Source: Lachnospiraceae bacterium UBA4364 (GTDB taxonomy: Bacteria > Bacillota > Clostridia > Lachnospirales > Lachnospiraceae). Taken from it: a stretch of 64,000 bases of DNA. The position numbers and the translations under genes are program-made. The notes below the pieces were generated by a model. That model ran no database searches. It worked only from the letters and a program-made list of their open reading frames with translations, and was not told the DNA's origin. The stretch is from contig DGSK01000045.1 of the NCBI GenBank assembly GCA_002393955.1, positions 1 through 64,000 on the forward strand, read 5' to 3'. Below, piece by piece: positions 18,222 through 25,818 of the stretch (position 1 is its first letter; every line of letters begins with the position of its first letter).

Positions 18222-19166
18222 TTACCAATACGCACCGTTGTCCTGGAAGGCAGCACCGCCTAAAGGTCCCTCACCGTATGGACGGATCCAGGCGTCATTG
18301 TAGAAACGCTGCAGTTCCGGGAAACCGTTGTCCCAGCGTTTTCCCCTTATTCCGAAATAGAGCTGTAAATCTCCGCCTAAATATACGGATTTCTTCCCCA
18401 TTTTTTTGATCGTGGTCTGGATGTGGGGACCGAAAGTACCGCAGGCAAGCAGAGCCACATCAAAGTCCAGCTTCTCTATATCGTTCCTCTGATACTCAAG
18501 CGCCTCCTGCCATTCTTTGAAACGGGGATCATGATGATCGTCCAGCGCTCTTGAAAACCATACGGATTTATATGTCTGCAGATCGGCAAACTCAGGAAGC
18601 AAATGATCCGGGAAGATCTTATCCCTTTTTTCATACTGATCCAGTACTTCCCTGTCAAACAAAGTGACCACAAGCACTCTTTTTCCCTTAAGGGCTTCCA
18701 GCCAGAAAGGTTTATTTATCTCATACGCGCTGGAAAAATTAAGAAAGCCGGTCTCCACCCTGGCGGCATTCGGTGCATATTTTTTCACAAGACCTGCCTC
18801 ACCTCTCTTAGGTACATACCAGCAGCAGATGCCATCACATGCAGCATAGGCTTCTTCCATGCGCTGACCGTAGTAATACAGATCATCGCAGTCCCACCAG
18901 TCCAGCTTTAATTTACTGATCCTTTCGGGATCACCGCCATTTTCATCATACATATGGAAACGCCCCAGCTCTTCTATGCCGGGCCTTATCATCATGAAAG
19001 GCTTGTCATCCATCAGGCTTTTATACAGCCAGTCATTACCAGCCTGCGTACCACGCATAAGTTTTCCGTTATTAAGATAAAAGGCACGGGCTCCCACCGC
19101 ATAACCCTTGTTATATATCCTGCTTAATGCTTTTCTCAACGCACTTTTTTTCTTTGGTTCAGCCAT
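18222..19166 (-). CDS. GT-D-fold glycosyltransferase-like protein
   Basis: 314 soluble residues. IRPGIEELGRF (about 65) resembles the opening motif of GT-D-type glycosyltransferases. DFDVALLACGTFGPHI (about 236) and KSVYLGGDLQLYFGIRGKRWD (motif split across about 260-280) resemble the C-terminal nucleotide-sugar half seen in capsule-cluster proteins of this type. No membrane segment. The acceptor and donor are unknown and no other polysaccharide genes adjoin. The ATG at 19166 behind GAGGTTTTT is preferred over the GTG at 19187. Family assignment is by recalled motif resemblance only. Confidence 0.6.
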   Translation of the reverse strand: MAEPKKKSALRKALSRIYNKGYAVGARAFYLNNGKLMRGTQAGNDWLYKSLMDDKPFMMIRPGIEELGRFHMYDENGGDPERISKLKLDWWDCDDLYYYGQRMEEAYAACDGICCWYVPKRGEAGLVKKYAPNAARVETGFLNFSSAYEINKPFWLEALKGKRVLVVTLFDREVLDQYEKRDKIFPDHLLPEFADLQTYKSVWFSRALDDHHDPRFKEWQEALEYQRNDIEKLDFDVALLACGTFGPHIQTTIKKMGKKSVYLGGDLQLYFGIRGKRWDNGFPELQRFYNDAWIRPYGEGPLGGAAFQDNGAYW

Positions 19167-19403
19167 AAAAACCTCATTTATCCGCACGCATCCTTGCGGA
19201 GCGTTATAGTATGCGCAATTGCACTTACTGTATTTTTCCGGCTGCAGAAATCTTTCCGGTCAGTATTTGCTCCTACTGTACCGGACAGCCGCTAATATTT
19301 TAACATAATCATGATTTATTATCATACTTTATTCACTATCCATACACTGCCGGTCACATACACAGTAAATTTTTCATCCGGTCATTTGCTGAGCCGAAAT
19401 ATC

Positions 19404-19434
19404 AAAAACACCTGACAGATTCCTCCGTCAGGTG
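19404..19434 (-). terminator. Terminator of padR-DUF1700-DUF4097 operon
   Basis: CACCTGAC (19409-19416) pairs with GTCAGGTG (19427-19434); on the reverse strand the stem is followed by TTTTT. A second perfect hairpin, CCTCACCG/CGGTGAGG (19462-19490), lies between it and the last gene. Apart from these two hairpins and CCGCA/TGCGG near 19182, I see nothing in 19167-19506. Confidence 0.8.
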
Positions 19435-19506
19435 CTGTGTAAGATCTTATTTTAAAACATCCCTCACCGGCAGACGGGCTGACGGTGAGGCAGTTTACAG
19501 ATATCC

Positions 19507-20535
19507 TCATTCCGCTATACTCAGATCGATATCGCCACTGCCTGTCTTTACACTGCAGTTTCCACCGTTTCCGTCAGCAGGGACACGTATAGCACCGCTT
19601 CCGCTATTCGCATCAAACTTCATTGCACTCTTAAGTGTTCCTGTGATGTCTCCGCTACCGGTCTTCAATTCCATCTCTCCTGCATCACAGGCGCTAAGTG
19701 TTATATCTCCGCTTCCGGTTGATGCATTAAATCCTGTTTCGGATACAGCGTCCGTAAGAGTGATATCACCGCTGCTGGTCACCGTTTCAAGATCTGACGC
19801 ACAGCTTACACTGTTCACAGTAATATCTCCGCTTCCGACATGGAAATTCACAGAGTTGCATGAGACTTGGGAACAGTCCACATTACCTGAGCCCGTCTTG
19901 CTGTTTACAAAATTATCTACACTACAATCCCGGATACTTATATCTCCGGTTCCGGTCTTAAAGTCTGCGCTGCCGGCATTAACGCCTTTCACCTTCAGGT
20001 TTCCGCTGTCGGAATACAAAACGAGATCATCTGCAGTCAGTCCGGCCAGCATCACGTCTCCGGAACCTATGTTTACATCAACATCCTCAAAAGTAAATGT
20101 ATCCTTATCTGCAACCATATCGCCGGATCCATCCTTTACTTTCAGGTTTTCATACACATCCTTTGGAAGATAAAGTGTGGAATGATCGCCCATTTCGTAA
20201 TTTACCATAATATTAAGATGATCATACTGCTGATTATCTATTACCAGGGTGTCATTCTGAACGGATACCTCAAACCACTCGCTGTCACATTCATAACATA
20301 CAAAATGTGCATTCTCGTCATCAGATCTTTCTATCCAGATATCCTGGGAATCTATTTGCATATCGATACTGCTGAAATCTTCAGTAATATCGTAGGTCTT
20401 TTCCTCATAATTTACCGTTTTGATCAGATTCTTAAAATCAAATTTTGCGCTTGCAAAAGCACCAACTATCATTATCACTCCGATTACGACCATCCCCAGT
20501 GCTGCAAATATTGTTATATTCTTGGCAATCTTCAT
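19507..20535 (-). CDS. DUF4097-family beta-helix envelope protein
   Basis: 342 residues. One N-terminal membrane helix (ITIFAALGMVVIGVIMIVGAF) precedes a repetitive beta-solenoid-like outer region, in which GSGDI/GSGNV/SSGDI recurs about every 18-21 residues from about 130 to the end (TGSGDITLS, GSGDITGTL, TGSGDIDLS). This is the DUF4097 pattern. In Firmicutes it commonly follows a DUF1700 protein and a PadR regulator, exactly as here, and these modules are thought to respond to envelope stress; the mechanism is not established. Last gene of its operon, 16 bases after the DUF1700 gene. Confidence 0.88.
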   Translation of the reverse strand: MKIAKNITIFAALGMVVIGVIMIVGAFASAKFDFKNLIKTVNYEEKTYDITEDFSSIDMQIDSQDIWIERSDDENAHFVCYECDSEWFEVSVQNDTLVIDNQQYDHLNIMVNYEMGDHSTLYLPKDVYENLKVKDGSGDMVADKDTFTFEDVDVNIGSGDVMLAGLTADDLVLYSDSGNLKVKGVNAGSADFKTGTGDISIRDCSVDNFVNSKTGSGNVDCSQVSCNSVNFHVGSGDITVNSVSCASDLETVTSSGDITLTDAVSETGFNASTGSGDITLSACDAGEMELKTGSGDITGTLKSAMKFDANSGSGAIRVPADGNGGNCSVKTGSGDIDLSIAE

Positions 20536-20551
20536 TTTCTCCTCCTCCTCA

Positions 20552-21151
20552 TTAATTTGCGGATTTCTTTTCGCCTACAAAAAGTTTCTTTAGCCAGAGC
20601 AAAAACTTCTTGCTTAATATAAACATCCACTTCGTAATCTGGTTGAACCCAAAGAACAGAAGAACAGATACTCCTGTCAGTGTTATCCCTATACCACTCA
20701 GGAATAAACCTGTGGCAAATCCATTGGTCTGCATAAATGCTGCCACAATACCAAGGATTCCTGATAAAAACAGCGAAAGGTCCGTTACATACAGTGAAAG
20801 TATGATGATCCAGAATGTCATATATATGGATAATCCCGTGATTATAAGCGACAGCACTATGGGTACCCACACCGGAGAGCCTATCACTAAAAGTGCTATC
20901 TCCCATCCTGCAAGACTCCTTTTTGGCTTGATCTTTTCCTTAACGATATTTGTAATGGGAATCTCTTTCAGAATCTTGTCCTTTATCTCGTCAATGCTCC
21001 CCAGGCCGTTTACGGCCTCTTCCTCCGGGATTCCGTCTTCCATACGGTCGTCAATCATCTCTTCGTAATAGTCCACTGACTTTTTAAGATCCTCCTCAGA
21101 CAGACCTTTCAGTGCCGCCCTCAGCTGTTCCGTAAATTCAGTTTTATTCAT
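20552..21151 (-). CDS. DUF1700 (HAAS-domain) membrane protein
   Basis: 199 residues. Residues 1-75 are the HAAS-type helical domain (MNKTEFTEQLRAAL...DYYEEMIDDRMEDGIPEEEAV), followed by about four membrane helices (WEIALLVIGSPVWVPIVLSL, MTFWIIILSLYV, LFLSGILGIVAAF, LFLSGIGITLTGVSVLLFF) and a basic tail. The ATG overlaps the padR stop codon in an ATGA (21148-21151), so translation is coupled. A GGGGAGGAG site lies upstream. The HAAS domain is known as a partner of PadR regulators and probably relays membrane state to the adjacent PadR. Confidence 0.87.
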   Translation of the reverse strand: MNKTEFTEQLRAALKGLSEEDLKKSVDYYEEMIDDRMEDGIPEEEAVNGLGSIDEIKDKILKEIPITNIVKEKIKPKRSLAGWEIALLVIGSPVWVPIVLSLIITGLSIYMTFWIIILSLYVTDLSLFLSGILGIVAAFMQTNGFATGLFLSGIGITLTGVSVLLFFGFNQITKWMFILSKKFLLWLKKLFVGEKKSAN

Positions 21152-21462
21152 TTTTCTCCTCCCCTTGTTACAAACTCGTAAATCTGCATAAGTTCCTTCC
21201 ACTCACTCTCAAACTGCTTAAGACGTTCAATGCCGGAATCTGTGATATGGTAATATTTTCTGAGCCTCCCGTTATGCTCTGCCGTCCGTACCGTAAGCAT
21301 CTGTCCGCTTTCCAGACGCCTTAGTATCGGATACAGCGTCGACTCGGAAATCTCCACATAAGGACTTAAATCTTTTACGATACGATAACCATAGGAGTCT
21401 TCATCCCTGATGGCAGCCAGGACACATACATCCAGGAGCCCCCTCTTCATTTGGTTTTCCAT
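21148..21462 (-). CDS. PadR-family transcriptional regulator
   Basis: 104 residues: a winged-helix PadR of the short (PadR-s2) type. DVCVLAAIRDEDSYGYRIVKDL, SESTLYPILRRLESGQML and LRKYYHITDSGIERL are the typical helix-turn-helix and wing stretches, and only a short C-terminal dimer helix follows. First gene of the operon with DUF1700 and DUF4097. The palindrome overlapping its promoter (21528-21548) is the likely autoregulatory site. Confidence 0.93.
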   Translation of the reverse strand: MENQMKRGLLDVCVLAAIRDEDSYGYRIVKDLSPYVEISESTLYPILRRLESGQMLTVRTAEHNGRLRKYYHITDSGIERLKQFESEWKELMQIYEFVTRGGEK

Positions 21463-21527
21463 ATTTTCCCTTTCTGCCGCTTAAATGGCTTCAATACTGT
21501 TTTAAGTCATATATCCTTCTATGCCTT

Positions 21528-21558
21528 ATACTATACATTGCATAGTATTATGTGTCAA
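21528..21558 (-). promoter_or_regulatory. padR operon promoter with overlapping palindrome
   Basis: Reverse strand: TTGACA (21558-21553), a 17-base spacer and TATAGT (21535-21530). ATACTATACATTGCATAGTAT (21528-21548) is a near-perfect inverted repeat covering the -10 box and part of the spacer, as expected for a PadR operator. Confidence 0.75.
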
Positions 21559-21675
21559 GGGGTATTCCTTAATTATTTCTTAAATTTTGCGTAATGGGAA
21601 GTTTTAGTTTATAAGGAACACGGAAAAGCTGATTCAGAGTAATCAGTAAAATACGAAATCAGAGGAGGAAAGACA

Positions 21676-21780
21676 ATGGCAGATAAAAAGATTACCAATG
21701 GAACAGAGATATGTATCACTTCAGCCGTTCTTCCAGCTCCTCAGCGGATACAGGCTTACTGTAATAATATCCCTGCATGA
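21676..21780 (+). pseudogene. Gene-start remnant with strong ribosome site
   Basis: AGAGGAGGAAAGACAATG gives an ideal ribosome site and start. The frame MADKKITNGTEICIT runs into sequence antisense to the C-terminus of the GGDEF/EAL gene and stops after 34 codons. It looks like the 5' end of a gene whose body was deleted when the neighbouring sequence was joined here. A functional small protein cannot be excluded. Confidence 0.35.
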
Positions 21781-24025
21781 CACGGATGCCCAAATCCCGC
21801 ATAAGCTCCACCTGTTCTTCCGTCTCTATACCCACAGCAACAATCTCTATTTTCATCTCCTTAGCAAGTGCAAGGAGAGCATGGATTATCTCCATGCGGC
21901 CAGGATCCGTTATTCCCTGCGGGATTAGGGTACGTGCAAGCTTGATGGTTGAAAAACCGCAGTCTCTGATATAAGAAATATTTATGTCGCCCCCTCCGAA
22001 TTCATTCAGGGAAAGCGTATATCCAAACTGATGAAATGCGCGCAGTGTTTCCTTGGCGGATTCCGCTGCTCCCATCATTACATCATTGCTGACATCAAGT
22101 ATCAGGTCAGAATGCCTTATCTCCAGACGGTCGATTGTCTTTTCGAGGCTTTCGATAAAATCAGCGTCCAGCAGCTGCAGCGGCGCAAGGTTTATAGTGG
22201 TGCTCAGATTAAGCCCATATTTTCTGTTCCAGGCATCAACCTGTTCCAGCGATTTATTAGCGGTCCACATTCCCAACTTGCTCATCATTCCGCTTTCTTC
22301 AGCAATGGGAATAAGTTCTCCCGGTGTGCAGTCCTCAAAACCTTTTACCCGCAGGCGGGGAAAGACCTCCACGCCCACGATACTTCCGTCTGTCGTATCA
22401 AACTGAGGCTGGTAATAAAGAAGAAAATCATCCTCCATCTCTGTCTGTTTAAGCTGCTTTTCTATCTTGCGACGTCTTTCCACATCCGTGACCATTCCGT
22501 TATCAAAGAAACGGAAATCGTCCCTATTCTTGCTGCGCTTTACCATATACATCGCAGCATCCGCATACTGGAGCAGGTCCTCAGCATCAGTGGAATCCTC
22601 CGGATAAATTGCAATTCCTATGCTGGCAGACAGACTGAATATAAAGCTGTCCAGAAGCAGCGGCCTGTTGAAAACTCCCTGCAGTTCCTTCGCCGCTACT
22701 TTAACCTCATCCATATTGTTTACGTGTGAAAAGAAAATGACAAACTCGTCACCGCCGTTTCTTATGCAGGTATACCGGGCCGGGAGCTCACGCATCCTCT
22801 TTCCGAATTCTTCCAGCACACGGTCCCCCATCTCATGACCATAGGTATCGTTCACAGGTTTAAAGTGGTTTAGATCCACCCCGAACACAGCAAATTTGGA
22901 CTGATATTTTTCGGCATCATAGATCAGATTGTCCAGTACTTTTAATCCATGCCTTCTGTTGAAAAGTCCAGTGAGCAGATCCGTTGATGACAGGTATTCG
23001 AGATCACGGTTTACCCTCTTAAGATCCTGTGTCTTTTCCTCTACCTGTGCCTCAAGAGATGTGTTGATCTCCTGCTGCTGTTTCAGAAGCTTCTCATTAA
23101 GCCCGCTGTTCTGGAGCAGGGCATACATGATAAAATACGCCAGCAAAGCGATAAGGATGTAGGAAAACTCCGTCTGTGAGAATACACCCGTCAGCCGCAT
23201 TACGAGCGCCACCACTATAAGAATGGGAATGATGAGACGCACATAGATCATACGTCTGCCCTCTTCACCGTTTTCCTTAAGAACAAATACATACTTATTC
23301 TGAGCCTGTGACAGCGTCCCCCAGGCCAGTCCCACCATAAACAGCATATACAGAAGGTCCATATATATATTTTCGGGATCATCACCGATAGCCTCGATAT
23401 AGGAATAATGGAAATCGATCAATATATATCCAAGAATGGAAACCGGGATCAGATTGGTACCCCTTAACAGATTACCCGGTCGGAGTGAAAAAATGACATG
23501 GATACCCACCACAACAATAATGATGTTTACAAAGAAATAAGCATAAGCCCTTATCAGTGCCGGATCATTTTCGGGAAGATTGTTCGATGCCTGAATCATC
23601 TTGGCAATAACCGAAAAACCAACCACAGTTATAAGAAAAGTGTTAGCAGCTGTGACAAACAGGTCTCTCCTATTAAGTTTTAAGTATAAATATATAACAA
23701 TGGACGCTCCATACAGATAATTAGGAAGAAGATAGATGGTCCTTACCAGGGTAGTGTAGGGGTCCTCCATGTGCAGACAAATATCATTTACGAACAGGAG
23801 CACATCTCCCGCTGCCCAGATTCCTATGCCGCATGCAAGAAATATGGTCGGAAGCTTATAATTTCCCATATCCTTCAGGCAGGATATGATAACTATCACA
23901 CAGAGAATAGTCGTGGCCGGAGAAAACAGTTCTATCCAGAAATCATTCTCCAAAAAAGTCGCGACAGCATAACCGACATAAGCTGCCAGCGTTAAAACCG
24001 CCAGTAGCAGGCGGCTTCTTTTCAT
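21716..24025 (-). CDS. Membrane GGDEF protein with degenerate EAL domain
   Basis: 769 residues. About ten membrane helices (1-310), a coiled-coil linker (LLKQQQEINTSLEAQVEEK), GGDEF (about 345-505) with an intact NGGDEFVIF, then an EAL-like domain (about 525-769). Key EAL positions are altered: EVFPRL for EALLR, LDVSND for LELTES, NEFGGG for DDFGTG, KLA for KID. Phosphodiesterase activity is therefore unlikely, though QGYYYSKP and one VGIETEEQ segment persist and c-di-GMP or partner binding may remain. The ATG at 24025 with GGGAG upstream is preferred over the frame start at 24115. It probably makes c-di-GMP. Preceded by a structured leader. Confidence 0.9.
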   Translation of the reverse strand: MKRSRLLLAVLTLAAYVGYAVATFLENDFWIELFSPATTILCVIVIISCLKDMGNYKLPTIFLACGIGIWAAGDVLLFVNDICLHMEDPYTTLVRTIYLLPNYLYGASIVIYLYLKLNRRDLFVTAANTFLITVVGFSVIAKMIQASNNLPENDPALIRAYAYFFVNIIIVVVGIHVIFSLRPGNLLRGTNLIPVSILGYILIDFHYSYIEAIGDDPENIYMDLLYMLFMVGLAWGTLSQAQNKYVFVLKENGEEGRRMIYVRLIIPILIVVALVMRLTGVFSQTEFSYILIALLAYFIMYALLQNSGLNEKLLKQQQEINTSLEAQVEEKTQDLKRVNRDLEYLSSTDLLTGLFNRRHGLKVLDNLIYDAEKYQSKFAVFGVDLNHFKPVNDTYGHEMGDRVLEEFGKRMRELPARYTCIRNGGDEFVIFFSHVNNMDEVKVAAKELQGVFNRPLLLDSFIFSLSASIGIAIYPEDSTDAEDLLQYADAAMYMVKRSKNRDDFRFFDNGMVTDVERRRKIEKQLKQTEMEDDFLLYYQPQFDTTDGSIVGVEVFPRLRVKGFEDCTPGELIPIAEESGMMSKLGMWTANKSLEQVDAWNRKYGLNLSTTINLAPLQLLDADFIESLEKTIDRLEIRHSDLILDVSNDVMMGAAESAKETLRAFHQFGYTLSLNEFGGGDINISYIRDCGFSTIKLARTLIPQGITDPGRMEIIHALLALAKEMKIEIVAVGIETEEQVELMRDLGIRVMQGYYYSKPVSAEELEERLK

Positions 24026-24235
24026 TATAAAACTCCCTGTGTCTTTACTCGAATCCACCGGCAATCCCCACCTCACAGCCGTTCTGCAGCGGTTCGGGCT
24101 CTCAGGATTCCCCAACCGTTACATGTATTTTGCTAAAACTATATTTTAGCTTTAAAGTGCCACCATTTCTGCTTGGGACAGGAGCATATGTCCCTCACGG
24201 AAACCGGCGGCACCTTGAATTAACACCAATTCCTT
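24026..24235 (-). ncRNA. Structured 5' leader candidate of GGDEF gene
   Basis: Reading the reverse strand, an outer stem AAGGTGCC...GGCACTTT encloses GGGAC...GTCCC. An AT-rich hairpin GCTAAAA/TTTTAGC and a hairpin CGGTTGGG/CCCGAACCG follow, within 210 nt before the start codon. This amount of pairing suggests a cis-regulatory RNA. It does not match the c-di-GMP-I core (no AGGGCAAACC), TPP, cobalamin or SAM cores that I know. Folding and function are inference. Confidence 0.4.
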
Positions 24236-24320
24236 TGTTATTTCAAAAATTGTTGTTTTTTCTCACAATAAGAAACCCCTATTTTTAATTTTACCATATC
24301 GGTACTGTTATTAAAACAAT

Positions 24321-24475
24321 CTAGTTCTTTATCTTTTCCGCAGGCAGGAATACCCTGAGCTTCTCCCTCAGGTCGCTGCTTACGATAGGTTTGGTAAGAT
24401 AATCATCTTGCCGGCTTCTTTCTTTGAGAAATCAAGTATATCGTTGATTATGGAAAGTACGTCTCTATTGCGTTA
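24321..24475 (-). pseudogene. Hybrid histidine kinase/response receiver remnant
   Basis: Immediately after the methyltransferase stop, the reverse strand reads RDVLSIINDILDFSKKEAGK, a typical end of a HisKA helix. Then, one frame over, it reads DDYLTKPIVSSDLREKLRVF and stops at 24321, the last helix of a receiver domain (DDYLTKPI). The ATPase domain and most of the receiver are missing between the two, joined at about ATGATTATCTTACC where both frames overlap. It is a deletion scar of a hybrid sensor kinase of the kind common in Lachnospiraceae. Confidence 0.75.
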
Positions 24476-24483
24476 TTTTTGCA

Positions 24484-25083
24484 TTATTTCTTCCTTATGA
24501 CCGCTATGGCGCAGGGCATACGGCCTTCCACAACCGTATACTCCACTTCCTCATATCCCATGGTCTTGAAAAACTGCTCATAGGATTCCAGATCGAACTG
24601 TTTTTTAAAATCTGCTCCCAGCTTTTCAAGGAACTTTACCGCAGCCCTTCCCGTTCCTTTAGACATATTGATATAGGTGGGAATGATGATCAGTCCGCCG
24701 GGCTTTACCACACGCTCCAGCTCCTGCAGGGCTTTTTCCGGCTCCGGAAGGAGGTGGATCACATTGCCGGCCACGACTTTGTCAAACCTGTCATCCCTGC
24801 ATTTAATATCCGTAATGTCAGCTTTTCGGACCAGGACATTGGGATACTTGCGGCATTTCCTTGCTGCCTGCTTAAGCATACCTGCGGAATAATCCGTAGC
24901 CAGGAGCTTCTTGCATACCGGTGCGATAAACTTGCTGATAGCACCCGTACCACAGGCACATTCAAGCACCACATCCGTTGGCTCTATCATAGCCGCCACT
25001 ATTTTACCTGTCCCATTGAAAACCTTGCCGTTGTACACGGTCTCAAACACATCATATAAAGGTGATACTTTATCCCAGAACAT
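24484..25083 (-). CDS. Class I SAM-dependent methyltransferase
   Basis: 199 residues of UbiE/Methyltransf_11 type. Motif I VLECACGTGAISKFIAP (about 39), motif II LLATDYSAGMLKQA (about 60), ADITDIKCRDDRFDKVVAGNVIHLLPEP (spread over about 88-115) and VVKPGGLIIIP (about 125). The substrate is unknown, and the small-molecule branch is more likely than RNA or protein. Good GGGGAGG site. A kinase remnant abuts its 3' end, so the local downstream order is rearranged. Confidence 0.87.
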   Translation of the reverse strand: MFWDKVSPLYDVFETVYNGKVFNGTGKIVAAMIEPTDVVLECACGTGAISKFIAPVCKKLLATDYSAGMLKQAARKCRKYPNVLVRKADITDIKCRDDRFDKVVAGNVIHLLPEPEKALQELERVVKPGGLIIIPTYINMSKGTGRAAVKFLEKLGADFKKQFDLESYEQFFKTMGYEEVEYTVVEGRMPCAIAVIRKK

Positions 25084-25296
25084 CTTTTCCTCCCCTTTTT
25101 GCTCCCCTTACTGCTTACAATCCGACACAGATATATTTTATATGCAGAATCATCTGCCGGGCAACACTTATATCAATCCGCTTATCAGTATAACAAGTAT
25201 CAGCACAGGCAGTCATAACCCATAAGTTTATATATTATAACATACTACCGTATTTCAAAAAAATAGCTTACTCCACTATAGTAAACGAAAGTTCCC

Positions 25297-25326
25297 ACAA
25301 AAAAAGCGCGGCTTCTGCCACGCTTT
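25297..25326 (-). terminator. Terminator of acyl carrier protein gene
   Basis: AAAGCG-C-GGC (25303-25312) pairs with GCC-A-CGCTTT (25317-25326); the reverse strand continues in a run of seven T. Confidence 0.85.
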
Positions 25327-25356
25327 CCAATTCTCAGACTCTGGATGATACTATCT

Positions 25357-25590
25357 TTATCTCTTAAGCTCTTCCAGAAAATCCTCTACATCACCCACTG
25401 TTTCCAGATCTGCGATCTTGTCATCAGGTATCTCGATATTGAACTCATCCTCAAACATAACAATAGCGTTAACAACATCGAATGAGCTTAAGTCAAGGTC
25501 TGCTACAAGCTTTGTATCCCTGGTGATTTCTTCAGGGGGAACTGAGCACTCCGTAAGCTCTGATAAGATCTCTGTAATCTTCTGAAACAT
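25357..25590 (-). CDS. Acyl carrier protein
   Basis: 77 residues, acidic and helical, with the phosphopantetheine site in DLDLSSFDVVNAI (Ser about residue 36; canonical DSLD is DLSSFD here) and the helix-III region EDEFNIEIPDD. It carries acyl chains as thioesters. It is not in a fatty-acid synthesis cluster; the only companion is the AMP-ligase gene 228 bases upstream on the same strand, suggesting a dedicated carrier loaded by that ligase. AGGAG site before the ATG. Confidence 0.92.
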   Translation of the reverse strand: MFQKITEILSELTECSVPPEEITRDTKLVADLDLSSFDVVNAIVMFEDEFNIEIPDDKIADLETVGDVEDFLEELKR

Positions 25591-25818
25591 GTTTTGTCTC
25601 CTCTCTCTTTTACAATAATCTTTTGTTATAAAACAATCTTCCGGGCGATGACAGCCCGATGTTTGCGAAGCAGATCTTCAATTGCGGGCTGCCGTAACAG
25701 GAAGAACCGACAGGTTCCTGACAGTTACATCACCCCTTCGTTGTGGTCATTATAAACTACATTCCATATATATGCTATATGTAATTTACTCTTTTTTGTA
25801 TTATTTTCAGTTATTTTA

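Noticed and set aside
19643..20173. 176-residue plus-strand frame opposite DUF4097
   Set aside because: Produced by the repetitive GSGDI codons on the other strand; no ribosome site.
19507..20200. Short-period repeat array resembling CRISPR
   Set aside because: The periodicity is a coding repeat (GSGDI units of about 18-21 codons) with no constant spacer-repeat pattern; no cas genes.
24026..24235. c-di-GMP-I, TPP, cobalamin or glycine riboswitch
   Set aside because: Only short look-alikes (CTGAGAG, CTCTCAGG) are present; the conserved cores are missing.
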